Origin: Plicaturopsis crispa FD-325 SS-3
Lineage: Eukaryota > Basidiomycota > Agaricomycetes > Amylocorticiales > Amylocorticiaceae
Assembly (NCBI GenBank): GCA_000827205.1
Contig: KN832561.1
Coordinates: 992,005 to 1,056,004 of the forward strand
Length of the DNA: 64,000 nucleotides
Direction of reading: 5' to 3'
Shown here: one piece after another, positions 47,519 through 58,735 of the stretch
How the letters are laid out: each line of letters opens with the position of its first letter
Numbering within the stretch: the first letter of the stretch is position 1
The notes under the pieces: model-generated
Database searches by the model: none
The model's input: only the letters and a program-made list of their open reading frames with translations
Told to the model about the DNA's origin: nothing
Program-made: the position numbers and the translations under genes

Positions 47519-49925
47519 TCAATCATCAGCGGCGCTCTGCTGCTGCGAGGCACTGTCCGACAGAACAGTCTGCACGCCATCCGCTCCCACCCTGTGGACA
47601 TTCACAGCGTCAATCTCGAGGGCTAGAAGTACGAGAAGAGAAAGACGCACCCTTGGTTGGAGTAACCATCGTTGGGTGACTGTCCGGTGGTGTTCGAGGA
47701 AGTTGATTGGCCGGTGGAGTTGGTGCTCGATGAGATACCTGTAACGCCTGGGCTGATCGTGGTCCCGACGGACGTGGTCAAGTTTCCTTGTCCCCACTGA
47801 GAAAATAGCATCAGCGCTCCATCCCTGACCAGTAGCGAGCGAGAATACACACCTGATACTGTATGAGTCCGTTGATACCGTTTGAGATACCGGCTAATAA
47901 ATTGCAAACGTGTGTCAGAAGACGGTAGGAGCAATAAGCATCGCAGAATTACCTGTTAGCCACTGTTGGTACGCATCCAATTCCTGCTCGGGTGTCACGA
48001 ATGTGGACGAGGACGGGTCGGACGCAGTGATCGACCCAGACGCATTAGTAGGCACTCCTGCATCCTTGCATCAGCGACCATCTATAAAGCTTGTGTGACA
48101 CCTGAGTACACACCAGTATCAGTGCCACTGCTGATTTCCGCAGTGCTCGAATTGAAAGGCACAAAGTTCGGAGCGTTGATTTGATTGACAAGACCGAATC
48201 CTGTGAGCGTAATGGGTTTGCCAAATCTATCCAGGAATGCGTACGATCAGACCGTGCACGCGGCCAGAAATACGAAGAGGACATACGCTGCAGCAGACTG
48301 GGCCTGCTTAGTGATCCAGTCGATGCCGGTCTGTACGGTGTTATTGAAAGCAGGAAGGTTGGGATCCGGCGGCCCGTAGGTCTCCTGGTCGGGGAAAAGC
48401 TGGAAGGTTCCGAATCCTATGTCAGGGATGTTCAGGATGTCCTCGCTATCCACACCGCTTGATCCGTCAAAGGCGGACCCCAAGCTGTTGTCCTGTCGTT
48501 TCGCCTCTGCACCAAAATTCGTGAGGAAACGGCGGGGAATGTAGGAAGGTATGTACTTACGGGTGGATGCCCACCGACCGCGGATACGCACACCGTCTTC
48601 CTTGAGCTCGCCTGCACGCTTTTTCTCCGCACGAGTTTTGCGCCAAGCAGCGACACGCTCCTTGAGAACTTGCGACCGAGTCAGAGCCTCCTTGCGCACG
48701 ACGCGGCGCTTTGTGGGGGTCGACGAGGGCTGAGGGGTGGACGAGGGCTTCAACGGGAAAAGCTTTGCGCAGTCCGTGCAGAAGAATCCATGGTTACTGG
48801 AAATTGTGTTAGCTTGAGATATGCGCACAAGGAAAATACATACCCTGAGTTGACAAGGTGGTTGGGGTCGACCGATTTGACATGTTGCGCGAGAGTGTCG
48901 TGCCACTTCGTGATGGTCTGGGTGTTGCATCCCGAGCTTGCAGTCAGGGAAGAGTTACATCTGTAGGTCGCTCAGTAATCATGACTCCGGCCAGAGCACG
49001 CCGCCACGAACGGACCTCGGGTCATTAGCAAGTTCCCATGAGAAGATGGCCGAGCTGTTGACATAACGCGAGACGACTTGCGTCGTCCAGTTCTTGAAGG
49101 CATTGATAATTGTCTCGTTCGTATAGAATTCGTCGTGGTTTTTGTTGACGCCAAATGCGCGGACATAAGCATCCATGCCACCTGACCACGTTTTTGTTCA
49201 GTTACATCTACATCGACGCAGATAGACAAAAGGGTTGACGAACCGTAATCATTGGACAGGTAATTACGGGGAAGAGTATTGTTTGTCCCCGGCGTGACAT
49301 CGCGGCGTGAAAGAGTCGTAGTCGGCGTCGAGATGTTGTCGATTAAGGGCCGTGGGTTCCAGTTATTCGTGAGCGAGAACAAAAGGTAGATGCCATGCTT
49401 TTCGGCAAGCTGGACCAAGGTGTCCAGTTTCTGAAGGCCATTTTCACCGGTATTGACAGTGGTAGTGCCATTCGCCACAAGTTGGAACCAAGTCCCATTT
49501 TCAGGAATCGTATCAACATCTTTAGAGTATGGTCAGCAGGGGCCACGGATTTGAAGTCAGAAAAGGCGGACGGACCATTAAACGCCCATGTCCGCACGAC
49601 CTTGATGCCTGCAGCCGATATGTTGGAGAGCGTGTTTTCTATGTCCTGCGCGCTGTTCAACGAGGACAACCAGTATGCATTGGTTCCCACGTATTTGAAG
49701 TTACTACAATCGCAAGTAAGACTGCAAGCTAAATCCTGGGCATGAAAAGACATCCACATACCTTCCGTTCACCTGGAAGCTCCCGCCACTCGAAGATACA
49801 AAATTGCTTGGGACATCGCGCTTGGTCCGGATCGTCCTCGTAGGGGTCGTGTACACAGCAGAGGCGATTAGCACGTTGAGAAAGACGGGCAAAAGCAGTC
49901 TCAAGGTGGTGTACATCGCGAGCAT
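47519..49925 (-). CDS. GH5 endo-beta-1,4-mannanase-like secreted protein, catalytic residues replaced
   Basis: Fold and order match fungal GH5 mannanases: signal peptide (MLAMYTTLRLLLPVFLNVLI), GGSFQVNGR, FKYVGTNAYWLSSLNSAQDI, GIKVVRTWAFN, NGLQKLDTLVQLAEKHGIYL with LFSLTNNW, FKNWTTQVVSRYVNSSAIFS, WELANDPRC, TITKWHDTLAQHVKSVDPNH, IPDIGFGTFQLFPDQE and KPITLTGFGLVNQ. In active enzymes the acid/base is the Glu of NEP and the nucleophile is a Glu in EEFG/GEFG-type motifs; here these read NDP and TGFG. So the protein probably lacks normal hydrolase activity. A basic insertion of about 70 residues (TPTKRRVVRKEAL; AAWRKTRAEKKRAGE) follows HGFFCTDCAKLFPLKP. The Ser/Thr-rich tail ends SASQQQSAADD after a last spliced exon (stop 47519). 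TATA-like GCTATATAAT lies about 65-75 bp upstream. Confidence 0.82.
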
Positions 49926-50842
49926 GGCGTGCACCCGTCCGGGATGAAGGAAGAACGGACGAGGGAATCCTTCCCCAAACTTCCATGACTATTATATAGC
50001 TGATATCTGCCGGGGGGCCGAGATGGCAGTCAGTCAATTGCGCGTTTCAGGGGGGCTGCATGGGCGCTAACTTGATTGCCTGCCCTGTAAATTGGATAGC
50101 GCGCACCGCACGCGTTCATGCAAACACTGCCGCTGCGGCCGATGTTCTGGAATCCGGGAAGCTATGTCATGTTTCGCATGGCGTTTGCGGCGATGTTCCC
50201 GTGTCGACGCGACTTCGACTTCGTCCTGGAGAATAATGTCGATGCCCTCTGCCAGGGCCAGTGAAAGATTCCTCATGATCGTATAGCGTTTGCTGGGCGC
50301 TTGAGGCACGTTTTTGAGAATAGAGGATGTTCTAGTCGAACTTTACGGTGATGGATGGGGATAAGATCAATTGCGATCACATCTCACGGCCTTGCAGACT
50401 TCATCCGGGGCGCCGATACTGGACATTGCTTGGACAGCATCCCGGTGAGTACGGCGGACCCGGAGGATACGATACAATTATACAGCAGAATAAATGGATT
50501 TCATTGCTATAAACATTTTGCAGGCGGAAATGTGAGTAAAGACCGCGTACGCCGTACGTATGGAAGTGCATGCAAGTTGGGGGATGAATTGTGCACGATT
50601 TCTTTGAGATTTTTCAATATACACCGCGGCGGTCGGTGCTCGTGGATATTTCTCCCAGAGCCTCTACAGTTTAGACCTGCTCAAACGCTGTCATCCTATT
50701 CCAGTCCAGCGTTCAACGTCCAACGAAGGTCAGGACACTTCTCCAACTGCGCGCGACTTTGTGAGCAGCCATTTTCTGCTTTCTCACACCTTGTCAAATG
50801 ACCGTCTGCTTGCGCTGAGGGAACAAAACACGTCTTTGCAGC
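49926..50842. other. Divergent intergenic region, GH5-like / MGR3-like
   Basis: 917 bp. It holds the TATA box at 49991 and promoter sequence for both divergent genes. Several short open frames are present but none has coding character. Confidence 0.45.
49991..50000 (-). promoter_or_regulatory. TATA box of the GH5-like gene
   Basis: GCTATATAAT on the minus strand, about 66-75 bp upstream of the ATG at 49925, in a normal core-promoter position. Confidence 0.5.
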
Positions 50843-52447
50843 ATGCTCAGACTATCCCCCAAATTGACACGGAGAGTTGCGGCAACTTCGTCGGCGCCTC
50901 GTTCTCATCTCATCTCACGGCGCCACCAGTCGAATGGCAAGAATTCGCAGCGCGATGCAGGAGACGCCGCAGGAGAGGCACCATCGCCTATGATTGAGCA
51001 CTTCCAAAAATCGACTGTTCGTGCAGGCGGCACACTCCAGCGCATATTCAAGTGGTCTGTTTACGGCGTGATTGGCTTGGGAGTTGTGGGCTGGACAGCA
51101 TACGAGGGGGCCCATATGTGGGTAGAACGCGTCGAGATGGCGCCTGAGCGGGATGAGGATGCGCGTAAATGGCAGTGGGACTTGGAGGCTGAGGACTGGA
51201 GCGGCGGACGAGAGGGAGGAACTGACCGGGCTTTGGGTGTGAAAGGAAGACACAGTATACGGAGTGCTTGGATGGCGCGAGAGTGGGGGACAGGCGACGA
51301 CGCACCCGTCATTGGATCCAGCGCATTCACCGGTCGGGGCTCGTCTGGTGCAGGGGGTCTCAGTGTCATCGAGGCGCGCTTGGAATACGCTCAGGATTTC
51401 CTGAACCTCGCCGTCTCGATCGCAGAGAAACTATGCGCCGACGGGACGGTGAGCCCCAGAACATTACAGGCGCTCCTCACACGACATGGGAGTGCTTTGG
51501 AGCGCATGGGTGCTCCAGACGCGCTATTCGAAGCGCGGTCCCAGTTCGAACGTGTTTGGGCCCTCCTTCCTAGCGCCAAGGGTGCCGACGCATCACGAAC
51601 TGCTCTGAAAATCGGGGACCTCAGTCGACGGCTAGGTGCTTCGGATGAGGCGCTTGCATGGTGGTCAACTGCTATCCAACTCACGCTCAACACCTATGAC
51701 CCGCAAGTCAAACACGCCATTCCAGCGGTCCCCAATGTACCTCCAACGTCCCCTCTTGGCCAGCGCGTCCTCACATCCACACTGGTCTCGCTATCAGCTT
51801 TCTACGCGACAACTGGGGATCTCAAAAAGGCTAAGGCTGTAGAAGAAGCCTCGCTCAATCTACTACGGTCGATCCCAGCTCCCCCTTCTCTCGCTGCGTC
51901 TTCTCCTGCGCAGGCGCTGCATCATCTGTATCTGCTCCACCGTTCCTCTCTGATATCTATACATCTCGCGGAGGTCCTATTCGCCCTGCGGTCGCCAGTG
52001 CAGACGTCCATCCAATCTCTCACTAGCGCGGCAATATCATCAGAACGCGTCGCCTTGGCCCTAGCCGGCCTCCCTCTCACCCGCCCCGATGCTCCCAACT
52101 CCTCAGTCCCGAACCCCCAAGCGTCGGAGAAACCCCTCATCCAGGTCTACGCAAAATCCGTGTCAATGAAGAGGCCCGCAAGCAGTCTGCTCCGAGACTC
52201 AAGGCGCACAGCGGCAGAAGCATGGAATCTGCTCGGAATCCTGACAGAGGATTCTAACGCTGCGGTGCCCGAGAAGGCGCTTGAGTGCTACGAGCGCGCG
52301 CTTGGGTGGGCTGGCGTTGATGTCAATGCATCAGGGGGTGTTGGAGAGGCGGGTGAGGGTATCCCTGAGGCTGAATGGAAAGCTTTATGGGGGAATTATG
52401 TTCGTGTCCGGGATGCTGTACGGAAACGGACTGAGAAGGAAACATAG
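50843..52447 (+). CDS. Mgr3-like mitochondrial TPR protein, i-AAA protease adaptor
   Basis: Intronless, 534 aa, unusual here. The N-terminus is a mitochondrial presequence (MLRLSPKLTRRVAATSSAPR) followed by one membrane span (WSVYGVIGLGVVGWTAYEGA, about 70-90). The C-terminal two thirds are helical repeats with TPR character: EYAQDFLNLAVSIAEKLCAD, RSQFERVWALLPSAKG, IGDLSRRLGASDEALAWWST, LVSLSAFYATTGDLKKAKAV, AWNLLGILTEDSNAAVPEKA with LECYERALGWAG. That layout matches yeast Mgr3, an inner-membrane adaptor feeding substrates to the Yme1 i-AAA protease; human TTC19 has a similar layout and is the main alternative. The YME1 gene lies 6 kb downstream in this window. Confidence 0.7.
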   Translation: MLRLSPKLTRRVAATSSAPRSHLISRRHQSNGKNSQRDAGDAAGEAPSPMIEHFQKSTVRAGGTLQRIFKWSVYGVIGLGVVGWTAYEGAHMWVERVEMAPERDEDARKWQWDLEAEDWSGGREGGTDRALGVKGRHSIRSAWMAREWGTGDDAPVIGSSAFTGRGSSGAGGLSVIEARLEYAQDFLNLAVSIAEKLCADGTVSPRTLQALLTRHGSALERMGAPDALFEARSQFERVWALLPSAKGADASRTALKIGDLSRRLGASDEALAWWSTAIQLTLNTYDPQVKHAIPAVPNVPPTSPLGQRVLTSTLVSLSAFYATTGDLKKAKAVEEASLNLLRSIPAPPSLAASSPAQALHHLYLLHRSSLISIHLAEVLFALRSPVQTSIQSLTSAAISSERVALALAGLPLTRPDAPNSSVPNPQASEKPLIQVYAKSVSMKRPASSLLRDSRRTAAEAWNLLGILTEDSNAAVPEKALECYERALGWAGVDVNASGGVGEAGEGIPEAEWKALWGNYVRVRDAVRKRTEKET

Positions 52448-52684
52448 CTGTTGCTGGGCTCTACTACCCTGTTTTATCTCTAGGCTGCTCATAATTGCAT
52501 AATTACATACCGTTCGTTCATAGCTTTTGATATGCCCAGTACCTGTAAGTGAAATGTGCGCAGGTAGATGCCGGTGCCACCGTACTTTGGGAAAGGACTC
52601 GAGGCTGCGCCACAATTCACGTGGACGCGACTTGGACGCGTCAATTGAGAATCGCGGGCGCAGTCGTCTCTTTTTCCAACCGCC

Positions 52685-55600
52685 ATGAAGTTCTACATCG
52701 ACAATTTACCTGTGAGTCGTAGGCACAGAAAGGTATCGAGCAGCGGAGCTCAAACGAGTTGCTAGATAATCTTTCCTTATGACCGAATATACCCTGGTAA
52801 GTCGCTCAGCCGACGCCCAGTGAATGTGGCTACTTACTTATGCAACCTTCAGAACAATATGCTTATATGTGCGACCTGAAACGAACTATTGATGCAACGG
52901 TATGCGCTGTCGTATGACACTAAACGCGCATGGACATGAATGTGTACTCCTAGGGTCACTGTGTGCTCGAAATGCCTTCCGGGACCGGAAAGACGGTCTC
53001 GCTCCTGTCCCTGATCGTTTCGTACCAGCAGGTACGCCATCTCATCCGGAGCCTTCCAGCATCGCTTACAAGAAGTTGTAGTTTTATCCAGGGCACCGCA
53101 AGCTTGTGTATTGCTCGCGAACGGTCCCCGAAATCGAGAAAGCTTTGGCTGAGTTGAAGAGACTGATGGAATATCGAATAGAGGCCGCAGATTCCTCGGA
53201 AGACAAGGAGAAGGAGCGGAACTTCAGAGGGCTGGGGCTTACTAGTCGAAAAAATCTCTGTCTCCACCCCGAAGTGAGTGATATTACTCTGCTTTCAGTG
53301 AAACCGGAAATGCCACATTGCTTTTGTTGAACTCGTACATCTTAGGTCTCGAAAGAGAAGAAGGGAAAAGTCGTGGATGCGCGCTGTCGGGACCTCACGA
53401 ACTCGGTGGTGGAGGCAAAGGCCAGGGATAACCCAGGTTCCGTGGACTTATGTGATTGGCATGAGGTGCGACATAGCAAAATCGAGCCTATCTCACTTGC
53501 TAAATTGTCGCGTATGATTTAGAACCTAGGAAAAATGGAGCCAGGAAGCCTCATCCCGCCAGGTATACACACGCTGGCGGATGTGATGCAATACGGTCGT
53601 GACAGCGGAGTCTGTCCCTATTTCACGGTTCGGAGAATGGTACGAATGCATTTCAGCTCCAGCCACGGACACGTAGACTAAAAACGCGCTGGCGAAAGAT
53701 GCCTTTTGTCGACATCATTATCTATTCCTTCCACTACCTTCTTGATCCCAAAGTCGCGGAGCAAGTCTCCAAAGAGATGTCAAAGGATGCGATAGTAGTG
53801 TTTGACGAAGCCCACAACATAGGTAATTCCAGCATTCATGTTAAATCAAGAGCGAGGCTGACATGTGTTCGTACAGACAATGTTTGCATTGAGTCTCTCA
53901 GTATCGACCTTACTCGGCCCATGCTGGATTCGGCATCACGAAGCGTCAGTAAACTTGCAGATAGGATCGACGAGTAATGTCTCCCAGATCGACCAAATGA
54001 ACGCGCATACTGAGAATTGGCATCCAGAATCAAGAAAACAGACGCCGACAAGCTCCAAGACGAGTATGCGAAACTTGTCGAAGGACTGCAAGAGTCCACG
54101 GAAGGAGGCACAGAGGATGCGTTCATGACAAATCCGTGTATGTTTATTCTATCACCTTCCCGTCGCGTCAAACTGATGATCGCTCCAGTGTTGCCCGACG
54201 ACCTGCTGAATGAGGCCATTCCGGGTAACATCCGGAAAGCTGAACATTTCGTAGCCTTCCTTAAACGTTTCGTTGAATACTTGAAGGTTAATACCCTGCT
54301 TCGAGAGATGCCAGTAGCTAATTGTGCTCTTCCTTGTGCATAGACACGGATGCGCGTGATGCATGTGGTGGCGGAGACTCCTCCCTCATTCCTCCAACAC
54401 CTCAAAGATATCACATATATTGAACGTCGACCGTTAAGGTGGCTAGCCATTCCACGCACATCGGCATGGACGAAATGGATTGACGGAGACATTCAACTAG
54501 ATTCTGTCATGACCGGTTAGGGTCTATGATCAAAACACTGGAGCTCAGTCGTTTAGACGAGTATGCATCTCTTCAAAAAGTGGCTAGTTTTGCGACCCTC
54601 GTTGCTACTTACGAGAAAGGTGTGTGGGTCCTCGACGGTATGCTATACTACTTATGAGCGACTAATCAATTTCACAGGTTTCTTGCTCATTCTCGAACCG
54701 TACGAGAATGATAACCAGAGTGTTCCCAATCCTATCTTCCATTTTACGTGCGTATACTTTCATGCATCATGCACGGGTCACTCTTCTGACTTGACTATCC
54801 ATGCATTAGCTGCCTTGATCCTTCGCTAGCAATAAAGCCCGTGTTCGAACGGTTTAGCAGCGTGGTTATCACCTCTGGGACAATTTCTCCGCTCGACATG
54901 TATCCGAAAATGCTCCAGTTTACGCCTGTCGTCCAAGAGACATATCCAATGACGTTGACACGCGAGGCCTTTCTTCCACTAGTAAGCCTGAGAGTTTATT
55001 CTCGGCGTGGATTGGAAATAACAACCTTTGCGATGGTAGGTTATCACTCGTGGAAGCGACCAAGTAGCAATCAGCTCGAGGTTCGAGGTCCGGAACGATC
55101 CTGCTGTAGTCCGCAACTTCGGCAGCATACTCGTAGAGTACAGCAAGATTGTTCCGGACGGTATCGTGGCTTTCTTCCCGAGCTATCTGTATATGGAGTC
55201 TATAGTCGCTGCCTGGAACGACATGGTCAGTAGCCTTTGTCCACTTTCTTCCTGTGGGTATGCTCATGAGCTTCGTGTAGGGCATTTTGAACGAAGTCTG
55301 GAAGAACAAGTTGATTTTTGTCGAAACGCCGGATGCCAACGAGACTAGTATTGCACTAGAGAACTATAGACGAGTGCGTTGTTTCACTCCTTTCTCGGTA
55401 CTATCCTAGGCTCAACATCGGTAAAAAGGCATGCGACAATGGACGTGGTGCTGTTCTACTCTCTGTCGCACGTGGCAAGGTGTCCGAGGGCATTGATTTT
55501 GACCACAACTACGGGCGCGCTGTGATCATGTTCGGGTGCGTGCTAGTGCGATAATGGGTGACAACGGGCTGACGGATGAGCCCCGACGCCTAGTATTCCA

Positions 55601-56152
55601 TATCAATACACGGAGAGTCGAATTCTCCGGGCACGACTGGAATATCTACGCGATAATTATCACATACGTGAATCCGAATTCCTCGGATTCGACGCTATGC
55701 GCAACGCTGCGCAGTGTGTTGGACGTGTCTTGCGTGGCAAATCGGACTGGGGTCTGATGGTGTTTGCGGACAAGGTATCTATATCTCCGGCCTCGTGAAT
55801 TCCCGCCCGTATTGATAATTCCCCTTAGCGTTTTGCTCGTGCAGACAAGCGGGCCAAGTTACCTCGCTGGATAAACCAGTACATCACGGAAGCGGCCTCG
55901 AACCTCTCGACGGACATGGCGTTGACACTGTCGAAGCTCTTCATGCGCAAAATCTCGCAGAATCCGAACGAAAACCAGACCGGCATATCCCTGTGGACAC
56001 TCGAAGACGTTGAGAAGGCGCAAGCAAAACAAAAGGCGCTTGCTCTGGAGACTGAGATGCACCAGGGCGACGCCATGGATGAAGACGACGATGAGTACGG
56101 TGACGGGGGTATAGCTGACCATTTGATTGGGGAGCTCGACTTGGACATCTAG
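52685..56152 (+). CDS. RAD3: TFIIH DNA helicase XPD/Rad3
   Basis: 5'-3' helicase of TFIIH, needed for nucleotide excision repair and for transcription initiation. About 800 aa in roughly 20 small exons; the first three are 27, about 31 and about 50 nt. Walker A is [12 protein letters not shown], Walker B is [10 protein letters not shown]. The four Fe-S cluster cysteines are present in order: [22 protein letters not shown] and GVCPYF. Later motifs: [76 protein letters not shown] and motif [22 protein letters not shown]. The C-terminus is acidic ([16 protein letters not shown]) as in yeast. No breaks seen; splices rejoin frame wherever I followed them. Confidence 0.95.
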
Positions 56153-56428
56153 ATGTCTCCTAGGATATACATGTGCGAGATATGCTCGAGGTATAATACA
56201 TATATTTAATGAAATGAAGCGAGTGTCCCATGCTGAAACCTTCATACGTATCTGCAGCGCTCCCCCATGTCGGACCTCAAGCTTCAAGGCTCGCATATGC
56301 GGCACTTGCCTGGAACCTAAAATCGGCATGAGCGGTAGACTCGATCCTACGACCGCGTTCAGACGCTCACCTCCCCCACAACACGCCTCTCCGGTCGGCT
56401 AGAAGGAAAAGAATCCAAGAACCGGGCA

Positions 56429-56451
56429 TCAACTCTAACGATTAGAGTTGA
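56429..56451. terminator. Perfect hairpin downstream of RAD3
   Basis: TCAACTCTAA and TTAGAGTTGA form a perfect 10-bp stem around the 3-base loop CGA, about 280 bp after the RAD3 stop. It could act in transcript ending or be a relic of an inverted repeat; fungi do not rely on hairpin terminators, so the function is open. Confidence 0.35.
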
Positions 56452-57338
56452 GATTCAAGTGATGTGTACGAACCCGTAATAGCGGGCGCATGTGCATGGG
56501 GAGCAATTGGGCGGATGAGCGGTGCTGAAGACGCAGGTCTGAGAATTGCAGTCGACATAGGTGTCCTGGCGTGTGCCCTGGTATGTCAAGTGCCCACAAT
56601 CCGTCGACCGCGTGAATTTCATGACACGGTGACACATCTGCATAACCGTCAGCGAGAGAAAATGCGCCACAAAGCGTACGGAAATTAATCGTACAGTCGG
56701 CGGAGGTAGGAGATCAACGGTTTTCCCGCTATGTCCACTTTCGAATCCAATCGGGATCAACGAACTAACCACTAAATCAACCCCGGGACTGCCTAAACTC
56801 TGATTGTGAACTGCTTACCGGACACCTTCGAAGTCGACAACGATCGTTGAAGAAACCGACGCTAAACCGACTTTTCAAGGCTCAACAACGGCTGGCCACG
56901 GCGCTCGGTCACTGGTTTTTGGCACTGCTTTCAGGACGACTACCTGGCAGCTAGATATCGGCGGCGATTTGTGGTGGATGCGTAGGGTAGGAGAGTTACG
57001 GTGGGGATGGTATAGGCACCCCAGATAAAAGGCAAGTGCACAATTATAACGCCTTGATCCCGACTCGATATACATGCCCTTCGAAATTTTAGGTAACTCT
57101 CCGTTGGAATGCCGACGTCTCGTTCTGTCATCGGATGATAGAGCATGTGCAAGACAGCTACCGTCTTCTGGAAAGGGTTGAGCCCCTTCATCTCTACCCG
57201 CAACGGTCAAGCTTCTGACTCGGTTAGACCCCCGAAATCTGTCTGCAGGGCCAATGCAGGGCAGCCCAGATGCTCGATAATTAATTGAACAAGTTGAAGG
57301 CCAGGTGACTACACATCCGTGCACTCTAATTTCCCTCG

Positions 57339-57563
57339 GGATCAGCACCCTCGAGGCAGTATACAGGACAGTCTTTGACATACACTGCTCGGTTGCGGCC
57401 CGAAATGGTTCCAAATATCAGATTCTACCCCAAGTGAGTACGACATAATATTCCGAGATGTTGGGCTGAGAATACGTTTCTCCGAACACTCTTACTATAC
57501 AGGTGTATCTATACGCCCTGCAAACTGTGCCATGTGTCCTCGCAGCAGCCCCGAGCTCGCCGG
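57339..57563 (+). pseudogene. Possible decayed membrane-protein (RTA1-like) exons
   Basis: A plus-strand reading GISTLEAVYRTVFDIHCSVA ends at a GT donor near 57434; after a TATACAG acceptor at about 57502 comes VYLYALQTVPCVLAAAP and then a stop. The second piece resembles the VYLYALDALPMLLA segment of RTA1-type seven-span proteins, where an R-x-x-(F/Y) element also precedes it. The rest of such a protein is not found in this gap, so at most this is a relic. Confidence 0.22.
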
Positions 57564-58735
57564 GTTCTTTCTGAAGACTCGCCCCATAAGGAGGTCCTTC
57601 GTCATTCGTGAGCATAGTTTCCCATGTCGGCACTGATTGATTTCATGCAGGTACAGATGACATCGCAATTCGCCAATCGCGGAAGCCATCGATTGTACTA
57701 TGGGATTGAGCGCATCTCAAAATACTGGACGTCGTGTGGAAACGAGCAATGGCAAACCACCGTCAGTGAGTACATATATCACGTATCTTCTGATGGTCCA
57801 CAAGGATAGATCAACGTCCACATACTGAGATGAACAAGACATGGCCTCGCTCTGGACCCATTGAACAGTCATCGATGACCTTACTCATCCTCTTCTTATT
57901 GCCTGAGCTCAAACACGGTGAGAACCGCAAGCAAAACGACGCACAGCGAGACAAACCGACAATTACCCACCGCTCGCATAAGTCGACATGAGCGCTAGGT
58001 GCGTATTCATGCACATTGAATTATGCTGCCGTCGTTAATCATATTATGGATCAGTAGCCACTCCGTCCTCCGTGACAGCCATGTCCCTAGAAATCGAAAT
58101 CGACAAAATGACACCGATATCTTCTCTTCTGATGACGATTGGACTCTCCCGGGTATCGTATTAACGGGATGTATTGGGTGAACCTGACAAGAAACTTCGC
58201 GCAGACGGGGAGCAAGAGCCAAGAGGTAGCGCCGCGTGCAATGGCATTCACCGATACCATGATTCCCCTCGTCGAGGCCTTTTGTTGCGATTAGACCAAT
58301 CGTGGTTTACGGTATTGCACTGGTGCGCATGGTAATATCATTCATGTTTATAGCCTTGCCGGATACCGTTTACGCTCGATCTAGTGGAACACGCAATAAC
58401 GGATAACGGGGGTTATAGATAACTGGGGGAAGATCTAAGCGAGAATGGGTGGAATGGGTGCACACTGAGCATTTATTATGCCGACTGTCTTGCGACCTCT
58501 ACGAGACTTCCATTACCGTGGAGCTCGTGATAGCGACTTGTAACTTGAGAAGTGCATTGCCTGACCAGAGGTTCGCATAGGGAGGTTCGCATAGGATCAA
58601 AACGCTGAGTAGAGCCCAATTATTTCTCCTTGATTTCGAGATCTAACAGTCCTACCCTCGTACCACAGCAGCAACGAAGATCAAAGTAGATGTTTAGTAA
58701 ATTAGTATACGACCCATATGAACGCATTCTACCAC

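Larger units (their letters stand above)
56153..58735. other. 2.6 kb gap between RAD3 and YME1
   Basis: The largest gap in this dense window. It has no intact gene that I can support. It holds a perfect 10-bp hairpin at 56429-56451, stretches around 57330-57560 that look like decayed membrane-protein exons, and a 14-bp direct repeat near 58569-58594 (AGGTTCGCATAGG twice). The convergent ends of RAD3 and YME1 fall at either side. Confidence 0.5.

Noticed and set aside
56875-57414. 179-codon minus-strand open frame
   Set aside because: Composition is mixed with no domain pattern, no splice signals at its ends and no start context; probably chance in the gene-poor gap.
58569-58594. Short direct repeat (AGGTTCGCATAGG twice) as a target-site duplication
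   Set aside because: The copies are almost adjacent with no insert between them, so it is better read as simple local slippage.
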